Origin: Bradyrhizobium sp. U87765 SZCCT0048
GTDB lineage: Bacteria; Pseudomonadota; Alphaproteobacteria; Rhizobiales; Xanthobacteraceae
DNA: 64,000 bases
Reading direction: 5' to 3'
NCBI RefSeq assembly: GCF_018131225.1
Contig: NZ_JAFCMM010000005.1
Coordinates: 186,001 to 250,000, forward strand
In this document: piece by piece, positions 8,206 through 16,977 of the stretch
Position numbering within the stretch: position 1 is the stretch's first letter
How the letters are laid out: each line of letters opens with the position of its first letter
Notes under the pieces: model-generated
The model's database searches: none
Told to the model about the DNA's origin: nothing
The model's input: only the letters and a program-made list of their open reading frames with translations
Position numbers and translations under genes: made by a program

Positions 8206-8649
8206 TCAGGCCGGCGGCGGCAGGAAGTTCACGTCATGCTCGGCGGCGATGCGGACCACCTCGACCGGATCCGGCACGTTGTGGATGCGTTCGAACAGGC
8301 CCTTGAGCGAGCGCGTCGGCGCCACCCAGAACAGGCTGGTCGCGGTCGCGCCCGACTTGTTGAAGATGCCGTGCGCCAGTCCCTTGGGCATGCGCACGAG
8401 GTCGCCGGTGTTGGCCACGAAATTCCTGCCGTCGAGCCACAGGTCGTAGCGGCCGCTCAGCACGTAGATGAACTCGTCCTGGGTGGGATGAATGTGCGGC
8501 GGCACGAAGGTGCCGTCGGGAAACACCGCGTGCCAGGCCATCGAGTCCTCGGACTCCTGCTTGAGCGTGTAGGTCTGGCCGAGAATGTTCCAGACGATGT
8601 CGCCGAAGCCGGCGTCGGCCGGCGTGACGCCTGCGGGCATGGTGATCAT
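8206..8649 (-). CDS. Single-domain cupin protein
   Basis: 147 residues forming one cupin beta-barrel. Motif 1 is PPHIHPTQDEFIYVLSG, with the two His and the Glu that bind a metal, and motif 2 is GDLVRMPKGLAHGI, supplying the third His. It lies within the monooxygenase operon, 37 bp after the hydrolase gene. It could be a small ring-cleaving or quercetinase-like dioxygenase, or a sugar/acid isomerase-type or sensory cupin. A metal-dependent enzyme is likely because all metal ligands are present. Confidence 0.82.
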   Translation of the reverse strand: MITMPAGVTPADAGFGDIVWNILGQTYTLKQESEDSMAWHAVFPDGTFVPPHIHPTQDEFIYVLSGRYDLWLDGRNFVANTGDLVRMPKGLAHGIFNKSGATATSLFWVAPTRSLKGLFERIHNVPDPVEVVRIAAEHDVNFLPPPA

Positions 8650-8686
8650 GAGCGTATCCTGTTGTGGTGTGAGGGAAGGGGAAAGG

Positions 8687-9490
8687 TCAGGTCGCGAGAA
8701 AGTCGGTGACGCGGCCGGCGGCGGCGGGCGTTTCCTCGAACACGAGGTGGCCCGTGTTCGGCACCAGCGCGAGTTCGCCGCGCGGCAGGCCGGCGATCCA
8801 GGCCTTGCCCTGCGCGGTCGGGCGCAGGCGGTCGTTCGCGCCCCACAGCACCAGCGTCGGCATGGTCAGGCGGTGCAGCCAGTACGTGAGCTTCGGGTTG
8901 CCCTGCGGGTTGTCGCGGACGAGTTTGGCATAGCCCATCACCTCGCGGCCGAGGCGGGCGTCGAAGGCCTCGTCCGGCGCCTTGGGGAAGTAGTGCAGCG
9001 CCGCCGCGGGATCGTGCGCGAGATAGCCCGGCAGCTCCGGCGGCGTGATGTCGAGCAGGCCCGGCGCCGGCGCTTCGTCGACGACGAGGCCGGCGGGCGC
9101 GACGAGAGCGAGGCGGCGCACGCGCTGTGGCTGGCGGATCGCGATCTCCGCGGCGAGCCAGCCGCCGAGCGAGAAGCCGGCGAGATCGAACGTGCCGAGG
9201 GCGAGCTGGTCGAACAGGTCGAGATAATGCAGCACGTAGTCGTCGATGGTCGTGAGCGCGGGCGCGTCGTCGGAATCGCCGAAGCCGGGATGATAGGGAA
9301 TGATCACCGTGTGGCGCGCCGCCCAGGCGCGCGCCATTTCGAAGCCGGTGAAGGTGCCGGTGCCGTGCAGGAACACGATCACCGGTCCGCTGCCGATGCT
9401 GTGCACCACGGTGGTGACGCCGTTGATGTCGTGGTTGGAGCGGGTGAAGCCGGTCATGTCCGGACCGGACGGCGCGCGTTTGGGCTGCAT
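8687..9490 (-). CDS. Alpha/beta-fold hydrolase (C-C bond or ester hydrolase type)
   Basis: 267 residues of the alpha/beta hydrolase fold. The oxyanion region VIVFLHGTG is near 36-44, the nucleophile elbow is GFSLGG, the acid sits in LWGANDRL and the base in NTGHLVFEE. This set of motifs resembles meta-cleavage-product hydrolases and dienelactone-type esterases. In the operon it follows a two-component monooxygenase (55 bp after the flavin reductase), so hydrolysis of a hydroxylated or ring-opened product is likely. No extradiol dioxygenase is seen nearby, which leaves the C-C hydrolase reading open. Confidence 0.83.
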   Translation of the reverse strand: MQPKRAPSGPDMTGFTRSNHDINGVTTVVHSIGSGPVIVFLHGTGTFTGFEMARAWAARHTVIIPYHPGFGDSDDAPALTTIDDYVLHYLDLFDQLALGTFDLAGFSLGGWLAAEIAIRQPQRVRRLALVAPAGLVVDEAPAPGLLDITPPELPGYLAHDPAAALHYFPKAPDEAFDARLGREVMGYAKLVRDNPQGNPKLTYWLHRLTMPTLVLWGANDRLRPTAQGKAWIAGLPRGELALVPNTGHLVFEETPAAAGRVTDFLAT

Positions 9491-9545
9491 GGTGGTGAAT
9501 CCCCCTTGTGTCGTTGGATGCGAGACGGAAATGCGCGCGGACGCC

Positions 9546-10091
9546 TCAGGCGGCGTCCGCGCAGTCGCGGTTGAGATGGGCGGCGAACTGGTCGACGGCG
9601 TCGGCGAGGCGCGCGGCGATCATCGGCGGCAGCGTGCCGTCGGCGATCTCGGCTGAGCCGGCATAGACCGCCGTCGACACCGTGCAGGCCTCGAAGAAGC
9701 CGAACAGCGGCCGCAACTGATGCTCGACCACCAGCGAGTGGCGCAGGCCGCCGCCGACCGCGGTCAGCAGCACCGGGCGGTTCTTGAGCGCGCCCGGCCC
9801 GATCAGGTCGAACACGTGCTTGAACAGCCCGGGGTAGGAGCCCTGGAACACCGGGCATCCGATCACGAGGCCATCGGCCGCTTCGATCGCCTCGATCACG
9901 CCGCGCGCGGCGTGGTCGAGGCCGTCGCGGGTGAAGGCGGCAAGGCCAGCGCCGGCGTCGACGAGGTCGAGGACGCGGACGGGCAGACCATGGCGGGCGG
10001 CGAGCTCGTGGCTTGCGGCCTCGACCAGCGCCCGTGCTTTCGCCGGGCGCCAGCTCGTGCCGCAGAAGCCGACGAGGCGGGGCGTTGGCAT
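9546..10091 (-). CDS. NAD(P)H-dependent FMN reductase
   Basis: 181 residues of the SsuE/MsuE-type flavodoxin-like fold. GFCGTSWRPAKARALVEAA is the phosphate-binding N-terminal loop, CPVFQGSYPGLFKHVFDL the second flavin-binding loop, and TAVGGGLRHSLVVEHQLRPL the conserved third segment. It probably supplies reduced flavin to the monooxygenase encoded 32 bp upstream, making a two-component system. The ATG at 10089-10091 was chosen because longer frames overlap the monooxygenase in another frame. Confidence 0.88.
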   Translation of the reverse strand: MPTPRLVGFCGTSWRPAKARALVEAASHELAARHGLPVRVLDLVDAGAGLAAFTRDGLDHAARGVIEAIEAADGLVIGCPVFQGSYPGLFKHVFDLIGPGALKNRPVLLTAVGGGLRHSLVVEHQLRPLFGFFEACTVSTAVYAGSAEIADGTLPPMIAARLADAVDQFAAHLNRDCADAA

Positions 10092-10123
10092 GGCGTGCTC
10101 CTGCTGTGCGGCCGACGGTCGCG

Positions 10124-11368
10124 TCAGCCGTTGATGCCGAACACGGTCCATTGCGCGTCCTTGGCGGGGAGGCCGAGCAGCGCGCGGCCGCACTCCTCGA
10201 CGATCTGGTCGGCCATCAGGATGTGCTGGGTGCCGGCATGGATGTCGCGGTACGTGCGCTGCATCGCGGTGTTGTGCAGCGAGGCGCCGCGCGAGGCGCG
10301 ATGCGCGAACGTGCCGACCTCGGAGATGACGTCGTGGATGTGGCGCAGCGCCAGCTTGATCACAGTCACCTGGTCGAGCGTGGGCTGCTCGCCGCGCGCA
10401 CAGCTCGCCGAGACGTCGCGCCAGGTCTCGTAGACCAGCGCCCGCGCCGCGCGGAAGCGCGCTTCGGCCTGGGCGAACTGGAACTTGAAGCTGGCGCTGT
10501 CGCGGGAGAAGCCGAACGGATCGCGGCGCTGCACGATGACCTTGACGAGCTCGTCGAGCATCCGCCGGCCGACGCCGATCGCCCAGCTCGAATGCGCCCA
10601 GGCGCTGTAGCCGGCGAGGCCGAGCGCACCCTGCGGGCCGCCGCGGCGCGGCGCGCCGATGTCGAAGTCGTAGGTCATCGCGGTCGGCACGAACAGCTCT
10701 TCGCCGTCGGCGATGGTGTAGTCGAAGCTGCCGGTGGCGCGCAGGCCGAGCACGTCCCAGTTGCCGAGCAGCTTGATGGTCGACCGCGGATGGTGGGTGA
10801 CGATGATCTTGGGCTGGCCGTTCGGGCCCATCACCATGTCCTTGCCGCCGGCGTCGGTGAGGAAGCAGCCGGAGTGGATCCACTCGGCATGCTGGATGCC
10901 GCTGCCATAGGCCCAGTTGCCGCGGATCATGTAGCCGCCCTCGACCGGGCGGGCGAAGCCGCGCGGCACGCCGTTGCCGGCGATGGTGATGTCGGGGCCG
11001 TTGGCGAACACCTGGCGCACGCCCTCGTCGGCGATGTAGATCGCCATGGTGGTGCCTTCCATGTTGCCGCCGATGACGCACCAGCCGGCGGAGGCGTGGG
11101 CGTAGGACAGCCGCTCGATCACCGTCATGGCGTCGAACGGCGACAGCTCGGCGCCACCGACGTCCCTGGGGAACAGCATGGTGTAGAGGCCGGCCTTGCG
11201 CATCGCCGCGACCGCGTCGTCGGTGAGATGGCCGAGCGCTTCGGCCTCCGCTGCCTTCGCCTCGATCAGCGGCAGCAGCGCGTCGAGCCGGGCATGATAC
11301 TCAGCTGCGGTCGGCGTCGCCGCGTCGCGCTCGCCCGTCCGCGGGGCGCGTTGTACGGATGCGTTCAT
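10124..11368 (-). CDS. Group D flavin-dependent monooxygenase (acyl-CoA dehydrogenase fold)
   Basis: 414 residues with the acyl-CoA dehydrogenase fold but the features of oxygenase members such as HsaA, DszC, IacA and 4-hydroxyphenylacetate hydroxylase C2: MLFPRDVGGAELSPFDAM, the mid-region GNWAYGSGIQHAEW and WDVLGLRATGSFDYTIADG, and the C-terminal LHNTAMQRTYRDIHAGTQH. The usual acyl-CoA dehydrogenase catalytic Glu context is missing. First gene of the operon; GGGAGA precedes the ATG at 11366-11368. With the reductase next door it should hydroxylate an aromatic or indolic substrate with FMNH2/FADH2. Substrate unresolved. Confidence 0.85.
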   Translation of the reverse strand: MNASVQRAPRTGERDAATPTAAEYHARLDALLPLIEAKAAEAEALGHLTDDAVAAMRKAGLYTMLFPRDVGGAELSPFDAMTVIERLSYAHASAGWCVIGGNMEGTTMAIYIADEGVRQVFANGPDITIAGNGVPRGFARPVEGGYMIRGNWAYGSGIQHAEWIHSGCFLTDAGGKDMVMGPNGQPKIIVTHHPRSTIKLLGNWDVLGLRATGSFDYTIADGEELFVPTAMTYDFDIGAPRRGGPQGALGLAGYSAWAHSSWAIGVGRRMLDELVKVIVQRRDPFGFSRDSASFKFQFAQAEARFRAARALVYETWRDVSASCARGEQPTLDQVTVIKLALRHIHDVISEVGTFAHRASRGASLHNTAMQRTYRDIHAGTQHILMADQIVEECGRALLGLPAKDAQWTVFGING

Positions 11369-11642
11369 GGTCGGTCTCCCTTGTGTTGATCGGCGCTGCA
11401 CCAGCGATGCGGTGCGGCGGCCGCGAGGCGCGATCCGGTCGGGGCGATTGCCGTCGGCGCGTGCGGAGGCCGTCACGCGCCCATGACAGGACGCGCGGCG
11501 CGCGAGCCGCTTCGTGTTTCGACGGACTGTCCCCCGCGATGGCGCAAGCGATCCCTGCGACGGGATCGCGCTGGCGCGACCATCGTTCGTTTCAAGCCTT
11601 TCCCGAGCATGAGGCTAGGAGCGCGGGCGCCCCGCCAGCAAT

Positions 11643-11658
11643 CCCCCACCATGGGGGG
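11643..11658. promoter_or_regulatory. Candidate operator CCCCC-N6-GGGGG in the divergent control region
   Basis: The 468-bp gap between the monooxygenase operon (starts at 11368, leftward) and the LuxR-type gene (starts at 11837, rightward) contains one conspicuous dyad, CCCCCACCATGGGGGG. LuxR/GerE-type HTH dimers bind dyads of similar length, so this is a reasonable operator for the adjacent regulator. The remainder of the gap shows no gene and no repeat of the intergenic families. Confidence 0.45.
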
Positions 11659-11836
11659 TATCGGGTGCGGTTGCGCGTGCACTGCCGCAAAGCTGGGCCG
11701 TTCGCGCGGTGCGATGCTGCTTCTTTTCGCTTGACCAATGCGCAGGCAGCGGAGAGCTTGGGCGCCACGAGAGCGAAGGCGGCGCCGCCGCACTTCGCCG
11801 CATTCGGGAGCGAAATGAGAACGTTGCGGGGGACGT

Positions 11837-12601
11837 GTGCCAGGCATCCATTTGCATGACTTGCCGGAGCGGCGGCTGGCCGACCGGCTGATGTCGATCG
11901 CCGAGAGCCGCAGCGTCGCCAGTCTCGGCGAGGCCTGCTGCGCGGCGGTCGGCGAACTCACGGGATCGCCGACGGTCGGGCTCTATCTGCTCGAGGGCGA
12001 CGAGCCGGAGCTCGCCTACAGCCGCCATGTCGCCGACGACTTCCTCGACAACTACAAGGCCGGTTTCTGGAAGACCGATCCGGTGCTCGACACCATCATG
12101 ACGCGCGGCCGCGCCGCCGATGGCGCCTCGGTGATCGGCGCGCATCACTGGGCGGGCAGCGAGTCCTGCCAGATGCTGCGCCACTGGGGCTTCAGCTACA
12201 ACATGGGCGGGCCGCTGGTCTGCGACAGCCGTATCGTCGGGGTTCTGTTCACCGCGACGCGCGACGTGCACTCGCCCTACACCGCGTTGTTGCGCGAGCG
12301 CATGGACATCCTCTGCCGTGCCGGCTCGCTGGCGCTGGCCAACATGATGAATGCCGGCCTTGGGCCGGCACGCATCATGCTCGGCGTCATGCCGCCGCAA
12401 CCACCGATCAAGCTGCCGCCGCGCTCGGCGGATGTCGCGCAGCGCGTCTGCCGCGGCCAGACCAACAAGGAGATCGCACGCGACATGGGCATCTCCGACC
12501 AGACGGTCAAGGAGCATGTCGCCAACCTCTGCAAGCGCTTCGGTGCCCACAACCGCACCGAGCTGGTCGCCTGCCTGATGAGCGGCATGTCGCGGCAATA
12601 A
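11837..12601 (+). CDS. LuxR-family transcriptional regulator
   Basis: 254 residues from a GTG preceded by GGGGGA; an in-frame ATG at 11891 is the alternative. The N-terminal about 170 residues look like a GAF-type or autoinducer-domain-like sensor (VGLYLLEGDEPELAYSRHV, ending ALANMMNAG). The C-terminal GerE helix-turn-helix is clear: VAQRVCRGQTNKEIARDMGISDQTVKEHVANLCKRFG, residues about 193-235. It is divergent from the two-component monooxygenase operon and probably controls it. The typical AHL-binding WYDPWG-type residues are not evident, so an aromatic ligand is as likely as a homoserine lactone. Confidence 0.85.
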   Translation: MPGIHLHDLPERRLADRLMSIAESRSVASLGEACCAAVGELTGSPTVGLYLLEGDEPELAYSRHVADDFLDNYKAGFWKTDPVLDTIMTRGRAADGASVIGAHHWAGSESCQMLRHWGFSYNMGGPLVCDSRIVGVLFTATRDVHSPYTALLRERMDILCRAGSLALANMMNAGLGPARIMLGVMPPQPPIKLPPRSADVAQRVCRGQTNKEIARDMGISDQTVKEHVANLCKRFGAHNRTELVACLMSGMSRQ

Positions 12602-12663
12602 CTGGCGGCATTTGCGCACGCCGCGATGCCGGACGATGACTGATCCGAACGCGACGTATCATC

Positions 12664-12775
12664 CGTCATCCTGAGGTGCGCGCGCTTGCGCGCCTCGAAG
12701 GATGAACGGCCCTGACGCAACCGCTCAGGCCGTCGCCCTTCGAGGCTCGCTTTGCTCGCTCCTCAGGGTGACGGA
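12664..12775. repeat. Palindromic intergenic repeat, family C
   Basis: CGTCATCCTGAGGTGCGCGCG, CTCGAAGGATGA in the left half; CCCTTCGAGGCTCGC and CTCAGGGTGACGG in the right half. It occupies the gap between the convergent LuxR and SLC13 genes, where its two hairpins could end transcription from both sides. Confidence 0.82.
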
Positions 12776-12795
12776 TTAAATGTACCGGACGCGCC

Positions 12796-14112
12796 TCACC
12801 CCAGCCAGCTGAGCAGCCTGAACCAGGCGTAATCGAGCGGCACCAGCACGATGAAGGTGATCAGGGCCATCACGAGGCACAGCCGCAGGCCGTCGCGCGG
12901 CGGCGCCTTGCCCATCTCCATCGCCACCACCAGCGGCGAGGCTTGATAAGGCATCAGCGGCGTGCCGTAGCCGATGACCTGCACCATCAGCACCGAGGCC
13001 AGCGGCAGGCCGGCGCTGTCGGCCAGCGTCTTCGCCAGCGGCGTGAACAGCGCCGGCACGCCGTTCGCCGTGATGACGAAGTTGAGGATGACGGTCAGCG
13101 CGACGAGGGCGGCGAAGCTCAGGGACGGCCGTGCCGGATCGAGCGGCAGCAGCGGCAGCACCGCGCGGCCGATGGCATCACCGAGGCCCGAGCGCGACAC
13201 CACGGCGGCGAGGCCGAGAATCCCCGCGACATAGATGCAGGTGCGGATGTTGGTGGCGGCGGCGAACTCCTCGCCGCTGAGAAAGCCGATGCGCGGCAGC
13301 AGGCACAGGCAGGCGGCGCCGAGGCCGATCCAGGCCGGCGAAATGCCATGCCAGGTGTCGGTGACCCACAGCGCGAGCGTTGCAGTCAGCAGCACCGCGA
13401 GGCGGATTTCGGCGGCGCTCAGCGGCGTTGCCGGCTCTGCGGTGGCACCGCCGCGAAGCGTCGCCGGGAACATCAGCCAGATACAGGCAGCGAGCACGAC
13501 GCCCTTGAGGACGCCGAGGATCGGGGTGTGCAGCGTGAGGTAGGGCAGGTAGCCGAAGTGCAGGCCGTAGGCGCTCTCGGCGGCGCCGGTCATCACGAGG
13601 TTGGGCACGTTCGCCGGCAGGATACTGACCGACAGCATGAAGGTGCCGAAGCCGACCGCGAGCACGAGGCCGATGCGGCCGCGGCTGCCAGGGGCGAGAC
13701 CGGCGCGGTCGGCGACCGCCATCACCACCGGCATCAGCAGCGCGATGCGCCCCATGTTGGAGGGCATCACCAGCGCAAGCGCATAGGTCAGCAGCACCAC
13801 GCCGCCGACCATGCGCGGCCACGACTGCGACAGGTGGGCGGTGAGCAGCCGCGCCGCGCGGTCGGCGAGGCCGACCTTGCGGATCGCCGCGCCCAGCACG
13901 AAGCCGCTCAGCACCAGCCAGAATGCGGACGACAGGAAGCCGGCGAACACCGCGTCGGCCGGCGCGACATGCAGCACCATGGCTACGGTGAAAAACAGCA
14001 GGGACGTCAGGTATTCCGGCAGCCATGCGGTCGCCCACAGGACGATGGTGGCCGTGACCAGCAGGGCGGGGAGGGCCAGTGGGCCAGACAAAAAGGCGGC
14101 GATCTGGTCCAT
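12796..14112 (-). CDS. SLC13/DASS-family anion (dicarboxylate) transporter
   Basis: 438 residues, about 11-12 membrane segments. The inverted-repeat signature segments of the divalent anion:Na+ symporter family appear as LVMPSNMGRIALLMPVV, GTFMLSVSILPANVPNLVM in the first half, and NFVITANGVPALFTPLAKT and GYGTPLMPYQASPLVVAM in the second. Substrates in the family are dicarboxylates, citrate or sulfate. Start: ATG at 14110-14112 after GAGAGA; an in-frame ATG at 14139 is possible. It stands alone between a repeat and a small conserved gene, so its substrate cannot be read from context. Confidence 0.83.
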   Translation of the reverse strand: MDQIAAFLSGPLALPALLVTATIVLWATAWLPEYLTSLLFFTVAMVLHVAPADAVFAGFLSSAFWLVLSGFVLGAAIRKVGLADRAARLLTAHLSQSWPRMVGGVVLLTYALALVMPSNMGRIALLMPVVMAVADRAGLAPGSRGRIGLVLAVGFGTFMLSVSILPANVPNLVMTGAAESAYGLHFGYLPYLTLHTPILGVLKGVVLAACIWLMFPATLRGGATAEPATPLSAAEIRLAVLLTATLALWVTDTWHGISPAWIGLGAACLCLLPRIGFLSGEEFAAATNIRTCIYVAGILGLAAVVSRSGLGDAIGRAVLPLLPLDPARPSLSFAALVALTVILNFVITANGVPALFTPLAKTLADSAGLPLASVLMVQVIGYGTPLMPYQASPLVVAMEMGKAPPRDGLRLCLVMALITFIVLVPLDYAWFRLLSWLG

Positions 14113-14375
14113 GGGCGTCTCTCGGATCAGGATGGGCACGGCTCCCTCGCACGATTCGATGCCGCGCGCGAGGGCTGCGGGCCTGCCCGGGCCGATGCCG
14201 ACGTGGGGCGACGACGTGGGGCGATGCCGGGCAGGCCGGCGCCGGGCGCGGTGGTATCTTGAGGCCGTCCGGTGCGATCGCGCGGGGCGGCCGCCGTCCG
14301 GCGTTCGTCGCGGCGGCCGCAGTGCTGTGCTAGCCTGTGCGGGCTGTTGCCACGCGTGGATTTCAAAAAGAGGTC

Positions 14376-14597
14376 ATGATGGCAGTCGTCTATGTCGAAG
14401 CGCGGCCGAAGGGCCGCCCCGAGGGAAGCCCGATCACGGATTACGTTGTCGAAGAACATGCGGACAAGGTGCTGGCGACGTTCAAGACCCAGCATGAGGC
14501 GATCGCGTGGGCGAAGAGCAACGGACACGTGCCCCATGTGGCGCGCGTCCGGCATCTGAACGACCGCAAGCAGGCGGATCACTGGCGCAAGGCCTGA
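14376..14597 (+). CDS. Small conserved protein, DUF2188-like
   Basis: 73 residues from ATG-ATG at 14376, preceded by AAAGAGG. The protein MMAVVYVEARPKG..., with an interior TDYVVEEHADKVLATFKTQHEAIAWAKSNGH, has the pattern of short DUF2188-type proteins, in which a beta strand is followed by a helix holding an EA(I/V)xxA motif and a final basic segment (RHLNDRKQADHWRKA). Cytoplasmic, function unknown. Codon use matches its neighbours. Not in an operon with the flanking genes. Confidence 0.65.
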   Translation: MMAVVYVEARPKGRPEGSPITDYVVEEHADKVLATFKTQHEAIAWAKSNGHVPHVARVRHLNDRKQADHWRKA

Positions 14598-14851
14598 TGC
14601 CGGAGATGGCCACGGGCGTCCTGCCGGTCAGGATGCCCGCGGCCGCCGGCGTGCGCGCCGCGGCGTCTTCCGGCGTCACCAGCGCGCAGATGCCGCATAT
14701 TTCGTCGGCCGCAATTGACCGAAGCCGATATCGCCTGCCGCTGTCGCGGCGCCGCTTGACTAAGCCTGGCGCTTGCCAAATGCTCGGCAAAAAACAGGCC
14801 GGGCGCGATCATGCCATCAGGCGGGCCGCCGGCCGTCGCGGAGGGAAGCCG

Positions 14852-16420
14852 ATGGGCGAGCGGACACTGCTGGACGTGGTGAGCGGGCATGCGCAGGCGC
14901 GGGGCGATGCCATCGCCTTCACCTTCGAGGGGCGGGAGACGAGCTATGGCGCGTTCGAGCGCCATGCCAACAAGGTGGCCCATGCGCTGACGGCGGCGGG
15001 GCTCGGCAAGGGCGACCGCATCGCCTATGTCGGCAAGAACAGCGACCACTACTTCGAGCTGCTGATCGGCGCCATGAAGGTCGGCGTCGTGATGGTGCCG
15101 GTCAACTGGCGGCTCGCACCGCCGGAGATGGTGTACATCATCGACAATGCCGACGCGAAGATGCTGTTCGTCGGCCGCGAGTTCGTCGAGGCGGCGCAGG
15201 CCTTCGCGCCGAGGCTGACGTCGGCACCGGCCATCGTGGCGATGGAGGGGGCGACGGCGGACTGGCCGGCCTACGAGGCCTGGCGCGACGCGCACAGCGA
15301 TGCGCCGCCGGCGTTCCGCGCCACGCTCGCCGACGTCGCGCTGCAGCTCTACACCTCCGGCACCACCGGGCATCCGAAGGGCGCGATGCTCAGCCACAGC
15401 AACCTCATCGACCTGCGCGACAACCGCCATGGCGAAATCCCGGCCTGGAACGTGTGGACGTCCGAGGACGTATCGCTGGTGGCGATGCCGGTGTTTCATA
15501 TCGGCGGCACCGGCTGGGGCATCTTCGGGCTGTACTATGGCGCCAAGGGCGTTGTGGCGCGCGAGTTCGATCCTTCGAAAGTGCTGGATTATTTTGTCAA
15601 TGAGCGCATCTCCAAGCTGTTCATGGTGCCGGCGGCGATGCAGTTCGTGGTGCGCCATCCCCGCGCCCGCACGATCGACTACTCGCGGCTGAAATACCTG
15701 CTGTATGGCGCGTCGCCGATCCCGGCCGATCTGCTGAAGGAGTGCATCGAGGTGTTCGGCTGCGGCTTCGTGCAGATGTACGGCATGACCGAGACGACCG
15801 GCACCATCGTGGTGCTGCCGCCGGAGGATCACACCCTCGACGGCTCGCCGCGGCTGCGCTCCGCCGGCAAGGCGATGCCGGGGGTTGAGATCGCGATCCT
15901 CGACGCTGACGGCAAGCCGCTGCCGGTCGGTGAGGTCGGCGAGATCGCGACGCGCTCGGCCGCCAACATGGTCGGCTACTGGAAGCTGCCGGAGGCGACC
16001 GCGCGGACCCTGAGCAAGGACAACTGGCTGCGCACCGGCGATGCCGGCTACATGGATGCCGACGGCTACGTCTATGTCCACGACCGCATCAAGGATATGA
16101 TCATCTCCGGCGCGGAGAACATCTATCCGGCGGAGGTCGAGAACGCGATCTTCGGCCATCCCGCGGTGGCGGAGGTCGCCGTCATCGGCGTGCCCGACGA
16201 CAAATGGGGCGAAGCGGTCAAGGCGGTGGTGGTGCGCAAGCCCGGCGCCGAGGTGACGGCCGAGGAGATCATCGCCCACGCCCGCCAGAACATCGCCGGC
16301 TACAAGGTGCCCAAGAGCGTCGATTTCATCGCCGCGCTGCCGCGCAACGGCACCGGCAAGATCCTGCGCCGCGAGCTGCGCGATCCGTTCTGGGCCGGGC
16401 GTGAGCGGCAGGTGAACTGA
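14852..16420 (+). CDS. Long-chain/aryl fatty-acid-CoA ligase (FadD-like ANL enzyme)
   Basis: 522 residues. The P-loop YTSGTTGHPKG starts near residue 167, the A5 motif is YGMTETTG, A7 is WLRTGDAGYMDADGY, A8 is DRIKDMIISGAENIYPAEVE, and the C-terminal catalytic Lys is in PRNGTGKILRREL. This is the pattern of acyl-CoA synthetases acting on medium/long-chain or phenylpropanoid acids rather than of the benzoate-CoA ligase at 2068. The ATG is preceded by GGAGGGAAG with correct spacing; the longer upstream frame has no supported start. It stands alone; substrate undetermined. Confidence 0.87.
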   Translation: MGERTLLDVVSGHAQARGDAIAFTFEGRETSYGAFERHANKVAHALTAAGLGKGDRIAYVGKNSDHYFELLIGAMKVGVVMVPVNWRLAPPEMVYIIDNADAKMLFVGREFVEAAQAFAPRLTSAPAIVAMEGATADWPAYEAWRDAHSDAPPAFRATLADVALQLYTSGTTGHPKGAMLSHSNLIDLRDNRHGEIPAWNVWTSEDVSLVAMPVFHIGGTGWGIFGLYYGAKGVVAREFDPSKVLDYFVNERISKLFMVPAAMQFVVRHPRARTIDYSRLKYLLYGASPIPADLLKECIEVFGCGFVQMYGMTETTGTIVVLPPEDHTLDGSPRLRSAGKAMPGVEIAILDADGKPLPVGEVGEIATRSAANMVGYWKLPEATARTLSKDNWLRTGDAGYMDADGYVYVHDRIKDMIISGAENIYPAEVENAIFGHPAVAEVAVIGVPDDKWGEAVKAVVVRKPGAEVTAEEIIAHARQNIAGYKVPKSVDFIAALPRNGTGKILRRELRDPFWAGRERQVN

Positions 16421-16464
16421 CGCCGGCGTTGCACGGAATTGTTGTTGAGAAGCGCCACGCACTC

Positions 16465-16558
16465 CGCGTCATCACCGGGCCTGACCCGGTGATCCAGCTT
16501 GGGATGCGCGTCGTGTCGTGAGCAAGCTGGATTGCCGGGTCTTCGCCCGGCAATGACA
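16465..16558. repeat. Palindromic intergenic repeat, family B
   Basis: GCGTCATCACCGGG ... GATCCAGCTT ... AAGCTGGATTGCCGGG ... GGCAATGACA. First element of an 850-bp gene-free stretch (16421-17270) that is mostly repeats. Confidence 0.8.
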
Positions 16559-16618
16559 CAGCGGGTGTGATGGGGTCGCACTCACACGCAGGCCAATTCC
16601 TTCCAGGATGACACAGAG

Positions 16619-16690
16619 TCCGGGTGAGCGAAGCGACACCCGGGGATGGTGCGGCGGTGCATGAACCCCGGATATCGCTGCGCTCATCCG
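16619..16690. repeat. Intergenic repeat, family D
   Basis: CCGGGTGAGCGAAGCGACACCCGG followed by CCCCGGATATCGCTGCGCTCATCCG; the longest and cleanest of the three family D copies. Confidence 0.72.
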
Positions 16691-16708
16691 CGTTACGGTC
16701 CTGCGGTA

Positions 16709-16977
16709 TCGCTTCGCGAATGCGGGTCTGATGTGCCTCCCGTCCGTCACCCAGAGGCGGTCCCGCGTAGCGGGACCCTCGAAGGACGACGGCCCAGGCG
16801 AAGCGTCGTGCGCGCGGGTACGTTTCGGCCGCGCATCCTTCGAGGCTCGCTGCGCTCGCACCTCAGGATCACGGGGAGAGGCGCGTCGCTTCGCGAATGC
16901 GGGTCTGATGCGACGTTTCATCCGTTACCCTGAGGCGGCCCCGCGGCGCGGGACCTTCGAAGGGCGACGGCGTGGGC
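16709..16977. repeat. Composite repeat: family C element between 25-bp direct duplicates
   Basis: A family C palindrome (16744-16875) is bracketed by two identical 25-bp direct repeats at 16709-16733 and 16886-16910 (core CGCGAATGCGGGTCTGATG). A truncated left half of the same family follows at about 16921-16977 (CCTGAGGCGGCCCCGCGGCGC, CCTTCGAAGGGCGACGG). The arrangement suggests local duplication of a repeat-plus-flank unit. The remaining 16978-17270 has no recognisable gene or repeat; it holds GTTAAC and AT-rich tracts that could be promoter sequence for the next small gene. Confidence 0.7.

Noticed and set aside
9546..11081. Long minus-strand frame that seems to extend the FMN reductase at its N-terminus
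   Set aside because: The extension overlaps the group D monooxygenase in another frame and is Arg-rich. The reductase has a normal start at 10091 and normal family length.
12943..14262. 439-residue plus-strand frame opposite the SLC13 transporter
   Set aside because: The product is a Gln/Arg/Glu-rich low-complexity shadow, whereas the minus strand encodes a full set of transporter signatures.
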